Shown here piece by piece: positions 1-5,345 of a stretch of DNA of 5,937 bases. This DNA is from Prevotella sp. UBA2755 (GTDB lineage Bacteria; Bacteroidota; Bacteroidia; Bacteroidales; Bacteroidaceae), in assembly GCA_002353225.1 (NCBI GenBank), contig DEJF01000076.1, positions 1-5,937 of the forward strand, written 5' to 3'. Positions within the stretch are counted from its first letter, which is position 1. Each line of letters starts with the position of its first letter. The notes beneath the pieces were generated by a model. The model did no database searches and was not told the origin of the DNA. It saw nothing but the letters and a program-made list of their open reading frames with translations. Made by a program: the position numbers and the translations under genes.

Positions 1-575
1 TTCTGCTCGACACGATAGGGCTCAACGCTGTACTTGACGTTACGGATTGGGGTGTAGATAGAGTCGATGGCTATCACATTGACGTCGGTGCAGAACTCGC
101 GATTCTCATCGGCGGGAACGTAACCGCGACCTTTATTAATAGTCAGGTCTATCTGCATCGAAGCTTTGGAATCTAAATGACAAATCACCAAATCGGGATT
201 TAACACTTCAAATCCAGTCAGATACTTGCCTATATCACCGGCTTTAAACTCGGTAGAATTCTCAACGGTGATAGAGACTTTTTCGTTCTCGAATTCTTCC
301 ACTACTTGCTTGAACCGAACTTGCTTCAGGTTCAAGATAATGTTGGTCACGTCTTCCTTTACACCAGGTACTGAAGAGAACTCATGCTCCACACCACTGA
401 TACGAATGGTGTTGATGGCATAGCCCTCAAGCGATGAAAGAAGAATGCGGCGAAGGGCGTTACCAATGGTTACGCCAAAGCCAGGCTCAAGAGGACGAAA
501 TTCGAACTTGCCGAACTTGTCATCAGCCTCCAACATTACGACTTTATCAGGTTTTTGAAATGCTAATATCGCCAT
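1..575 (-). CDS. rpoA: RNA polymerase alpha subunit, N-terminal part (3' end cut by window edge)
   Basis: Alpha subunit of DNA-directed RNA polymerase; its N-terminal domain dimerises and provides the platform on which beta and beta' assemble. I translated 191 codons from the ATG at 573-575 (MAILAFQKPDKVVMLEADDK) to the window edge, with no stop. The hallmark of the dimerisation domain is at about residues 32-53, with GNALRRILLSSLEGYAI very close to the E. coli segment GNALRRILLSS. The alpha insert-domain region follows from about residue 60. The family is usually about 330 residues, so the rest of the N-terminal domain, the linker and the DNA-binding C-terminal domain lie outside the window. 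The start is 11 bases after the rpsD stop, with no Shine-Dalgarno sequence and an A/T-rich leader, so it is read from the rpsD transcript. rplQ normally follows but cannot be seen. Identity is essentially certain. Confidence 0.97.
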   Translation of the reverse strand, partial: MAILAFQKPDKVVMLEADDKFGKFEFRPLEPGFGVTIGNALRRILLSSLEGYAINTIRISGVEHEFSSVPGVKEDVTNIILNLKQVRFKQVVEEFENEKVSITVENSTEFKAGDIGKYLTGFEVLNPDLVICHLDSKASMQIDLTINKGRGYVPADENREFCTDVNVIAIDSIYTPIRNVKYSVEPYRVEQ

Positions 576-586
576 TAATTTAATGA

Positions 587-1192
587 TTATTTAGAGTACA
601 ACTCAACGATTAACTGCTCCTTAATGTTCTCGGGTATGTCAGCACGATCTGGCTTGTGCAGGAACTTACCGCTCTTGGTCTGCTCGTCCCACTCAATCCA
701 AGGATACTTGCTGTGGTTGAAACCTGCAAGGGCTGCCACAATGACCTCCAAAGACTTTGACTTCTCACGTACGCCAACAATCATGCCAGGCTTAACGGAG
801 AAAGAGGGAATGTTTACAACAGCACCGTCGACTGTAATGTGCTTGTGTCCCACCAACTGACGGGCAGCAGCACGTGTGGGAGCAATACCCATACGGAACA
901 CTACATTGTCAAGACGGCTCTCCAGATTCTGAAGCAATACCTCACCGGTAATACCCTCAGCCTTGGCTGCCTTTTCAAACATATTACGGAACTGGCGCTC
1001 AAGAACACCATATGTGTACTTGGCTTTCTGCTTCTCTGCCAGCATGACTGCATACTCCGACTGCTTGCGGCGACGGTTATTGCCATGCTGTCCCGGGGGG
1101 AAGTTCCTGCGGGACAAAACTTTGTCTGCGCCGAAGATGGGCTCACCAAATCGACGTGCAATTTTTGATTTCGGTCCAATATATCTTGCCAT
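587..1192 (-). CDS. rpsD: 30S ribosomal protein S4 (uS4)
   Basis: Primary 16S rRNA-binding protein that nucleates assembly of the 5' domain of the small subunit and helps form the mRNA entry site. The 201-residue product matches the usual 200-210. It opens with MARYIGPKSKIARRFGEP, has the family block GVLERQFRNMFEKAAK at about 62-77, and then an S4 RNA-binding domain at about 92-155 containing SRLDNVVFRMG and ARQLVGHKHITVDG. It ends in LIVELYSK as in E. coli S4. The product has no cysteine at all, so it is the zinc-free form. In E. coli S4 represses the alpha operon by binding its mRNA leader; whether that happens here cannot be told, and I see no obvious copy of that site. The gene lies 66 bases after rpsK, across a tandem-repeat spacer, and has no Shine-Dalgarno sequence. 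Confidence 0.98.
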   Translation of the reverse strand: MARYIGPKSKIARRFGEPIFGADKVLSRRNFPPGQHGNNRRRKQSEYAVMLAEKQKAKYTYGVLERQFRNMFEKAAKAEGITGEVLLQNLESRLDNVVFRMGIAPTRAAARQLVGHKHITVDGAVVNIPSFSVKPGMIVGVREKSKSLEVIVAALAGFNHSKYPWIEWDEQTKSGKFLHKPDRADIPENIKEQLIVELYSK

Positions 1193-1208
1193 AATTCTAA
1201 AAAATAAT

Positions 1209-1253
1209 TTCTGAGTATTCTGAGTATTCTAAGTATTCCGAATATTCTGATAA
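1209..1253 (-). repeat. Five tandem copies of a 9-bp unit in the rpsK-rpsD spacer
   Basis: Five head-to-tail 9-base units fill most of the 66-base gap between rpsK and rpsD. In the transcribed direction they read TTATCAGAA, TATTCGGAA, TACTTAGAA, TACTCAGAA, TACTCAGAA (1253 down to 1209). The two copies nearest rpsD are identical and divergence grows towards rpsK, except that all five keep the last GAA or AGAA. The pattern fits expansion by replication slippage. A role as a binding site or a spacer affecting rpsD expression is possible but unproven. Confidence 0.85.
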
Positions 1254-1258
1254 AAAAA

Positions 1259-1648
1259 CTAAACTCTACGACGCTTTGGAGGACGACATCCGTTGTGTGG
1301 CAGTGGTGTGGCATCAATAATCTCAATGACCTCAATACCTGCGCCATGGACGGCACGGATGGCTGACTCACGACCGTTACCTGGTCCCTTAACATAAGCC
1401 TTCACCTTGCGAAGACCCAGATCGAAAGCGACCTTTGCGCAATCCTCGGCTGCCATCTGGGCTGCGTATGGGGTGTTCTTCTTAGAACCACGGAAGCCCA
1501 TCTTACCGGCTGAAGACCAAGAAATAACCTGACCCTCATCGTTTGCCAAAGTAACGATAATATTATTAAAAGAACTGTGTACGTGAAGTTGACCAAGGGC
1601 ATTAACCTTCACGTTTCTCTTCTTGGAAGTGACTGTTTTCTTTGCCAT
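1259..1648 (-). CDS. rpsK: 30S ribosomal protein S11 (uS11)
   Basis: Small-subunit platform protein that contacts 16S rRNA near the E site and pairs with S18, S6 and S21. The 129-residue length equals that of E. coli S11. A basic N-terminal tail (MAKKTVTSKKRNVKV) leads into the core with HVHSSFNNIIVTL at about 22-34, SAGKMGFRGSKKNTPYAAQ at about 46-64 and VKGPGNGRESAIRA at about 86-99. The C-terminal signature ATPLPHNGCRPPKRRRV occupies 113-129. The Asn119-Gly120 pair inside it corresponds to the site reported to form isoaspartate in E. coli S11. The gene begins 32 bases after rpsM. Upstream bases include only a weak AAGAG placed too close to the ATG to serve as a normal ribosome-binding site. 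The stop TAG is followed directly by a run of seven T. Confidence 0.98.
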   Translation of the reverse strand: MAKKTVTSKKRNVKVNALGQLHVHSSFNNIIVTLANDEGQVISWSSAGKMGFRGSKKNTPYAAQMAAEDCAKVAFDLGLRKVKAYVKGPGNGRESAIRAVHGAGIEVIEIIDATPLPHNGCRPPKRRRV

Positions 1649-1680
1649 AACTCTTAATCTTTAAAGCGTTAAACTACAAA

Positions 1681-2061
1681 TTACTTCGTGGCCTTCTTCT
1701 TGTTTGCAACAGTCTTCTTCTTACCCTTACGTGTACGGGCATTGTTCTTGGTACTCTGACCACGAACAGGAAGACCGTGGCGATGACGTACACCACGATA
1801 GCAACCAATATCCATCAGTCGCTTGATATTCAACTGGATCTCACTGCGGAGATCACCTTCTACTTTGAATTCAGCGCCGATAATTTCACGGATCTTGGCT
1901 GCCTGATCATCACTCCATTCGCTGACTTTCAGGTCACGGCTCACACCGGCCTTATCCAAAATCTTTGCTGAACTACTTCGACCAATACCATAGATATAGG
2001 TCAATGCGATTTCGCCACGCTTCTCTTGGGGCAAATCTACTCCAACAATTCTAATTGCCAT
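1681..2061 (-). CDS. rpsM: 30S ribosomal protein S13 (uS13)
   Basis: Head protein of the small subunit; it forms bridges to the large subunit and its C-terminal tail reaches the P-site tRNA. The 126-residue product starts MAIRIVGVDLPQEKRGEIAL and has the helix-two-turn-helix region at about 15-60, including YIYGIGRSSSAKIL. The signature CYRGVRHRHGLPVRGQSTK is at about 87-105, followed by KNNARTRKG. The tail after about residue 110 is very lysine-rich, as expected for rRNA and tRNA contact. It is the first gene of the alpha-operon block and sits behind the 107-base gap with a promoter-like box, so it probably heads its own transcript as well as being reached by read-through. Its leader is extremely A/T-rich, without a Shine-Dalgarno sequence. 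Confidence 0.98.
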   Translation of the reverse strand: MAIRIVGVDLPQEKRGEIALTYIYGIGRSSSAKILDKAGVSRDLKVSEWSDDQAAKIREIIGAEFKVEGDLRSEIQLNIKRLMDIGCYRGVRHRHGLPVRGQSTKNNARTRKGKKKTVANKKKATK

Positions 2062-2087
2062 TTGTTAAACTAATAAATAAAATAAAT

Positions 2088-2101
2088 AAAATTCGAATTT
2101 T
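2088..2101. repeat. Perfect 14-bp palindrome in the rpsM leader
   Basis: The sequence AAAATTCGAATTTT reads the same on both strands. It lies between the promoter-like box at 2116-2123 and the rpsM start at 2061, thus within the predicted 5' untranslated leader. As RNA it could fold only a weak all-A/U stem of about 5 bp around a UCGA loop. As DNA it could bind a dimeric protein. It is followed in the transcribed direction by low-complexity TTTA repeats. Function is unknown, and A/T-rich palindromes also arise by chance. Confidence 0.5.
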
Positions 2102-2115
2102 CGCTAAAAAGCATG

Positions 2116-2123
2116 CAAAGGTA
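2116..2123 (-). promoter_or_regulatory. Bacteroidales-type -7 promoter box upstream of rpsM
   Basis: On the transcribed strand the sequence is GCGTACCTTTGCATGC. It contains TACCTTTG, an exact fit to the Bacteroides/Prevotella primary sigma -7 consensus TAnnTTTG and to the frequent extended form GTACCTTTGCA. It lies in the longest non-coding gap of the window, about 55 bases before the rpsM start and pointing at it. The expected start of transcription would be a few bases downstream, near 2108-2112. I do not see a good -33 TTTG element at the usual distance; the bases there read GTAGCGG. The call therefore rests on the -7 box and position. Confidence 0.6.
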
Positions 2124-2168
2124 CGCAAAATATTTGATATTCCGCTACCCCATTATGCTTATTTAACA

Positions 2169-2285
2169 TTAACCCTGACGCATCTTGTACTTAGGGTTCT
2201 TCTTGTTGATAACGAACAGGCGACCCTTACGACGTACGATCTTGCAGTCTGGGGTACGCTTCTTCAACGATGCTCTTGTCTTCAT
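2169..2285 (-). CDS. rpmJ: 50S ribosomal protein L36 (bL36), zinc-ligand-depleted form
   Basis: Smallest large-subunit protein, which binds 23S rRNA late in assembly. The ATG at 2283-2285 opens a 38-codon frame starting MKTRASLKKRTPDCKIVRRK and ending NPKYKMRQG before TAA, exactly the standard L36 length. In the zinc-binding form the ligands are Cys11, Cys14, Cys27 and a His near 33. Here the aligned positions are Thr11, Cys14, Asn27 and Tyr33, so only one ligand remains and zinc cannot be held in the usual way. This C-minus type is, as far as I recall, normal in Bacteroidota. It follows infA by 17 bases and has a clear Shine-Dalgarno sequence, unlike most neighbours. It closes the spc-like block before the 107-base gap. 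Confidence 0.96.
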   Translation of the reverse strand: MKTRASLKKRTPDCKIVRRKGRLFVINKKNPKYKMRQG

Positions 2286-2293
2286 TATACTGT

Positions 2294-2299
2294 CTCCTT
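2294..2299 (-). promoter_or_regulatory. Canonical Shine-Dalgarno sequence of rpmJ
   Basis: The transcribed strand reads TTTAAGGAGACAGTATA and then the rpmJ ATG. AAGGAG ends 8 bases before the start codon, an ideal distance for pairing with the 16S rRNA tail. Most starts in this window lack such a sequence, as is typical of Bacteroidota. It also supports the choice of the short 38-codon frame. Confidence 0.8.
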
Positions 2300-2302
2300 A
2301 AA

Positions 2303-2521
2303 TTATTTGTATCTAAACACAATTCGTCCTTTTGTCAAGTCGTATGGGCTCATCTCCACCTTTACTTTGTCGCCAGGGAGAATCTTGATGTAATGCATAC
2401 GCATCTTACCTGAGATATGTGCGATGATAGGCACACCATTCTCCAACTCTACCCGGAACATGGCGTTTGACAATGCCTCTATAATGGTTCCGTCTTGTTC
2501 TATAGCACCTTGTTTTGCCAT
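2303..2521 (-). CDS. infA: Translation initiation factor IF-1
   Basis: IF-1 binds the A site of the 30S subunit during initiation and assists IF-2 and IF-3. The 72-residue product has the standard length and is a single OB fold. It starts MAKQGAIEQDGTIIEALSNA and continues with MFRVELENG, the loop AHISGKMRMHYIKILPGDKV at about 34-53 and the C-terminal SPYDLTKGRIVFRYK. The frame stays open further upstream into map, but the ATG at 2519-2521 gives the family-standard N-terminus. Only one base separates it from the map stop codon, and there is no Shine-Dalgarno sequence, so translation is probably coupled to map. The infA-rpmJ pair is conserved across many bacteria. Confidence 0.98.
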   Translation of the reverse strand: MAKQGAIEQDGTIIEALSNAMFRVELENGVPIIAHISGKMRMHYIKILPGDKVKVEMSPYDLTKGRIVFRYK

Positions 2522-2522
2522 A

Positions 2523-3326
2523 CTAATATAATTTGCCTTCAATAGTCTCAACTTCCTCAAACGAAGAAAGGATTTCTGCATTCCCTTTCCTGATAGCAAC
2601 AGTATGCTCGAAATGGGCAGCCGGCTTGCCATCACGGGTACGGATGGTCCATCGGTCATTACTGTCAAGATAAATCTCACGCTTCCCCATGGTGACCATC
2701 GGCTCAATAGCAATACACATGCTGGCTTTGAGCATCACGCCATTTCCACGGCGACCGTAATTGGGAACCTGTGGGTCCTCGTGCATCTCATGTCCGATTC
2801 CGTGACCTGTCAACTCTCGGACTATCCCATAGCCTTGAGCCTCACAATGGTCTTGGACGGCTGCGCCGATATCCCCTAAATGTCTTCCTGCCACCGCATT
2901 CTCTATTCCCTTATAGAGTGCTTCCTTTGTCGTGCGGAGGAGTTTCTTTTTCTCCTCGCTGACCTCACCCACACTAAATGTGTAACATGAGTCGCCACAA
3001 AAGCCGTTCAGCAACGTACCACAATCAATGGAGATGATATCTCCGTCCTGAAGTACTGTCCGCGCATTCGGTACTCCATGTACGACAACATCGTTAACCG
3101 AGGTGCAGATACTGGCAGGAAACGGCCCTCCATATGGATTGGGGAAACCCTTGAAAGTCGGAATTGCTCCATGATCACGGATAAACTCGTCTGCGATCTG
3201 ATCCAACTGGAGGGTCGTTACACCAGGTTTTATATGCTTTGCCAATTCGCCAAGAGTCTTACCAACAAGTTGGTTAGCCTCGCGCATCAGCATCATCTCA
3301 TCTTCTGTCTTCAGAAATATCTTCAT
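2523..3326 (-). CDS. map: Methionine aminopeptidase, type I
   Basis: Cytosolic metalloenzyme that removes the N-terminal methionine from new proteins when the second residue is small. The 267-residue product is a full-length, extension-free type I enzyme (E. coli 264). By alignment the five metal ligands are all present: Asp101 in SIDCG, Asp112 in GDSC, His175 in TGHGIG, Glu208 in AIEPM and Glu240 in HFEHT. The catalytic histidines His83 (VVHGVP) and His182 (HEMHEDP) are also intact, so it should be active. It starts 6 bases after the secY stop and ends 1 base before infA. Placement between secY and infA without adk is a usual arrangement in Bacteroidota; in Bacillus adk precedes map. Many of the neighbouring ribosomal proteins begin Met-Ala or Met-Lys; those with Ala are likely substrates. 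Confidence 0.98.
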   Translation of the reverse strand: MKIFLKTEDEMMLMREANQLVGKTLGELAKHIKPGVTTLQLDQIADEFIRDHGAIPTFKGFPNPYGGPFPASICTSVNDVVVHGVPNARTVLQDGDIISIDCGTLLNGFCGDSCYTFSVGEVSEEKKKLLRTTKEALYKGIENAVAGRHLGDIGAAVQDHCEAQGYGIVRELTGHGIGHEMHEDPQVPNYGRRGNGVMLKASMCIAIEPMVTMGKREIYLDSNDRWTIRTRDGKPAAHFEHTVAIRKGNAEILSSFEEVETIEGKLY

Positions 3327-3332
3327 ACAGAC

Positions 3333-4676
3333 TTAGTATGCAGTCACTCCGCCACGTCCATGAATACGACCTGAGTTCAACAGACCGTCATAGTGACGCA
3401 TCAGCAGGTGACTCTCAATCTGCTGGAGTGTGTCAAGTACGACACCAACGAGAATCAACAGAGAGGTACCGCCGAAGAACTGCGAGAAAGCGTCCTGCAC
3501 ATTCAGAAGTCCTGCCAGAGCAGGCATGACGGCGATGAAAGCGATAAACAAAGAGCCAGGCAGCGTGATACGTGACATAATGGTGTCAATATAGTCTGCT
3601 GTTGGCTTACCCGGTTTGATACCAGGGATAAATCCGTTATTACGCTTCATGTCCTCAGCCATCTGAGTAGGATTCAGGGTGATGGCAGTATAGAAGTAGG
3701 TAAATGCGATGATGAGAATTGCAAAGATAATGTTGTAAGTCCAACTGTGATGATTCAACAGGGAGCGAACAAACCAGTTTGCATTCTCAGGAGCAGCATA
3801 CTGTACGAAAGCCAATGGGATGAACATCAAAGCCTGAGCAAAGATGATAGGCATCACATTCGCAGCGAACAGTTTTAAGGGGATGTACTGACGGGCACCA
3901 CCTACCTGCTGGTTACCTACGAGACGCTTAGCATACTGTACAGGCACCTTACGGACACCCTGTACCAAAACAATAGATGCACATACAACTGCATAGAGAA
4001 TGATAATCTCGACGAGGAACATCACCAGACCACCACCTGTGATAGCGGTGAAACGAGAGCCCACCTCCTGAATGAATGCCTGAGGCAGACGGGCGATGAT
4101 ACCAATCATAATGATCAGCGAGATACCATTTCCAATACCTTTATCCGTAATGCGCTCACCCAACCAGAGGATAAACATACTGCCTGCGGCAAGGATAATA
4201 GTAGCCGGGAACACGAATACCGACCAACTGATACCCGATGCCAAGGCAGCACCAGCCTGCATTTTCAGATTGATGAGGTAACTCGGAGCCTGGAACAGCA
4301 GAATAGCCACTGTCAAGTAACGAGTATAGGTCATAATCTTCTTGCGGCCGCTCTCACCCTCACGCTGCATCTTCTGGAAATAAGGTACAGCGACAGCGAG
4401 GAGTTGCATAACGATGGAAGCAGAGATGTAAGGCATGATTCCAAGCGCAAAGATTGACGCATTGGAAAATGCACCACCGGAGAACATATCCAAAAGCGAC
4501 ATCAGACCGCCCTGGGTTTGTGACTGCAACTTGTCGAGCATAGCAGGGTTGATACCAGGCAATACTACGAACGAGCCAAAACGATAAATCGCTACAAACA
4601 GAAGAGTGATAAGGATGCGCTGACGCAGATCCTCAATCTTCCAGATGTTCTTCAGTGTCTCAAATAACTTCTTCAT
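3333..4676 (-). CDS. secY: Protein translocase channel subunit SecY
   Basis: Central pore of the SecYEG channel in the inner membrane, used for secretion and membrane-protein insertion with SecA or the ribosome. The 447-residue product fits the family (E. coli 443). Hydrophobic segments suggest the usual ten helices, at about 20-40, 72-97, 116-136, 150-172, 181-197, 216-239, 268-291, 312-333, 371-392 and 402-419. A plug region lies around 57-70 (GGLMSLLDMFSGGAF). Signature stretches include the helix 1 motif FGSFVVLPGIN, LGERITDKGIGNGIS at about 172-186, the cytoplasmic loop QGVRKVPVQYAKR at 239-251 that contacts SecA or the ribosome, and a second large loop at about 337-365. The tail HLLMRHYDGLLNSGRIHGRGG is also typical. 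It begins 5 bases after rplO, its usual partner, and has no Shine-Dalgarno sequence. Confidence 0.98.
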   Translation of the reverse strand: MKKLFETLKNIWKIEDLRQRILITLLFVAIYRFGSFVVLPGINPAMLDKLQSQTQGGLMSLLDMFSGGAFSNASIFALGIMPYISASIVMQLLAVAVPYFQKMQREGESGRKKIMTYTRYLTVAILLFQAPSYLINLKMQAGAALASGISWSVFVFPATIILAAGSMFILWLGERITDKGIGNGISLIIMIGIIARLPQAFIQEVGSRFTAITGGGLVMFLVEIIILYAVVCASIVLVQGVRKVPVQYAKRLVGNQQVGGARQYIPLKLFAANVMPIIFAQALMFIPLAFVQYAAPENANWFVRSLLNHHSWTYNIIFAILIIAFTYFYTAITLNPTQMAEDMKRNNGFIPGIKPGKPTADYIDTIMSRITLPGSLFIAFIAVMPALAGLLNVQDAFSQFFGGTSLLILVGVVLDTLQQIESHLLMRHYDGLLNSGRIHGRGGVTAY

Positions 4677-4681
4677 CTTGT

Positions 4682-5128
4682 TTAGATAATTGTTGCGTTA
4701 CCACCAACTGCCTTGATAGCCTCTTCGGCAGTCTTTGAGAAGGCGTTAGCCTCTACATCAACCTTAGCCTTCAACTCACCGTTACCGAGGATCTTCACAA
4801 GTTCCTTACCGTTAGTCAGACCAGCGGCTACGAGTTCAGCGATGCCGATCTTGGTAAGGTTCTTAGCCTCAGCAAGTTTCTGGAGAGTAGACAGGTTGAC
4901 AGCGAAATACTCCTTGTGGTTGATATTCTTGAATCCACTCTTCGGAACACGACGCTGCAATGGCATCTGACCACCTTCGAAACCAATCTTCTTCTTATAA
5001 CCTGAACGAGCCTTGGCACCCTTATGACCACGGGTAGAAGTACCACCGAGACCAGAGCCTGGTCCACGACCGATTCTACGACGTGAGTGGGTAGAGCCCT
5101 CTGCTGGTTTTAAAGTATGTAGTTTCAT
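4682..5128 (-). CDS. rplO: 50S ribosomal protein L15 (uL15)
   Basis: Large-subunit protein that binds 23S rRNA at a late stage of assembly. The 148-residue product (E. coli 144) has the long glycine- and arginine-rich N-terminal extension that threads into rRNA: LKPAEGSTHSRRRIGRGPGS at about 6-25, then GGTSTRGHKGAKARSGYKKK to about residue 47. FEGGQMPLQRRVPKSGF at about 50-66 is the family landmark. The C-terminal globular domain follows, with VNLSTLQKLA and GNGELKAKVDVEANAFSKTA at about 115-134 and IKAVGG near the end. It lies 24 bases after rpmD behind an A/T-rich leader without a Shine-Dalgarno sequence, and 5 bases before secY. Confidence 0.98.
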   Translation of the reverse strand: MKLHTLKPAEGSTHSRRRIGRGPGSGLGGTSTRGHKGAKARSGYKKKIGFEGGQMPLQRRVPKSGFKNINHKEYFAVNLSTLQKLAEAKNLTKIGIAELVAAGLTNGKELVKILGNGELKAKVDVEANAFSKTAEEAIKAVGGNATII

Positions 5129-5152
5129 ATTCGTATCTGTTTAAAAAATTAA

Positions 5153-5329
5153 TTAATCGATAACAGTCACCAAGTGATGAACCTTACGGATCATACCACG
5201 GATAGAAGGATTGTCCTCTACCTCAACAACCTGAGAGATCTTGTGAAGACCCAGTGCGGTAAGTGTACGCTTTTGGTCTACAGGATATCCGATTTTGCTC
5301 TTAATCTGCTTAATCTTAATTGTTGCCAT
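5153..5329 (-). CDS. rpmD: 50S ribosomal protein L30 (uL30)
   Basis: Small 23S rRNA-binding protein of the large subunit. The ATG at 5327-5329 opens a 58-codon frame, MATIKIKQIKSKIGYPVDQK, then RTLTALGLHKISQVVEVEDN and PSIRGMIRKVHHLVTVID before TAA. This matches the bacterial L30 fold and length (about 58-60), with the motif LGLHKI and the ending RGMIRKVHHLV typical of the family. It begins 14 bases after rpsE. A strong Shine-Dalgarno sequence overlaps the rpsE stop codon, which suggests efficient initiation coupled to termination of rpsE. L30 is missing from some bacteria, but here it is complete. Confidence 0.97.
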   Translation of the reverse strand: MATIKIKQIKSKIGYPVDQKRTLTALGLHKISQVVEVEDNPSIRGMIRKVHHLVTVID

Positions 5330-5338
5330 AGTCTTATT

Positions 5339-5345
5339 CTCCTTT
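5339..5345 (-). promoter_or_regulatory. Canonical Shine-Dalgarno sequence of rpmD overlapping the rpsE stop
   Basis: The transcribed strand reads TAAAGGAGAATAAGACT and then the rpmD ATG. AAAGGAG ends 9 bases before the start codon, and its first two A are the last two bases of the rpsE TAA stop (5344-5346). It is one of only two textbook ribosome-binding sites among the eleven visible start codons. Confidence 0.8.

Noticed and set aside
624..1168. Plus-strand frames of 78 and 109 codons opposite rpsD
   Set aside because: Antisense shadows of a conserved gene, with no recognisable domain, promoter or ribosome-binding site.
1252..1258. Run of seven T after the rpsK stop as a possible terminator
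   Set aside because: There is no stable G/C-rich hairpin directly before it, and rpsD and rpoA downstream need the transcript.
901..1395. A 164-codon minus-strand frame spanning the rpsK end, the repeat spacer and rpsD
   Set aside because: It overlaps two certain genes in another frame; its Ile-Leu-Arg repeats are just the 9-bp tandem repeat translated.
2032..2039. A second TAnnTTTG match (TAGATTTG) inside the start of rpsM
   Set aside because: It lies within coding sequence, lacks the extended GTACCTTTGCA context, and a six-position match is expected by chance in a window of this size.
2129..2141. Interrupted inverted repeat AATAT-TTG-ATATT just upstream of the -7 box
   Set aside because: Only 5-bp all-A/T arms, common by chance in A/T-rich spacers; too weak to call an operator by itself.
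2055..2393. Plus-strand 112-codon frame across rpmJ and the rpsM gap
   Set aside because: Antisense to rpmJ, infA and the leader; composition follows the opposite strand and no family is recognisable.
2303..2713. A longer, 136-codon version of the infA frame beginning inside map
   Set aside because: The extra 64 residues are an out-of-frame reading of the map 3' end and have no IF-1 similarity; the 72-residue start is the family standard.
3722..3729. TATCTTTG match to the -7 consensus inside secY
   Set aside because: It lies deep in coding sequence with no nearby downstream gene start; most likely chance.
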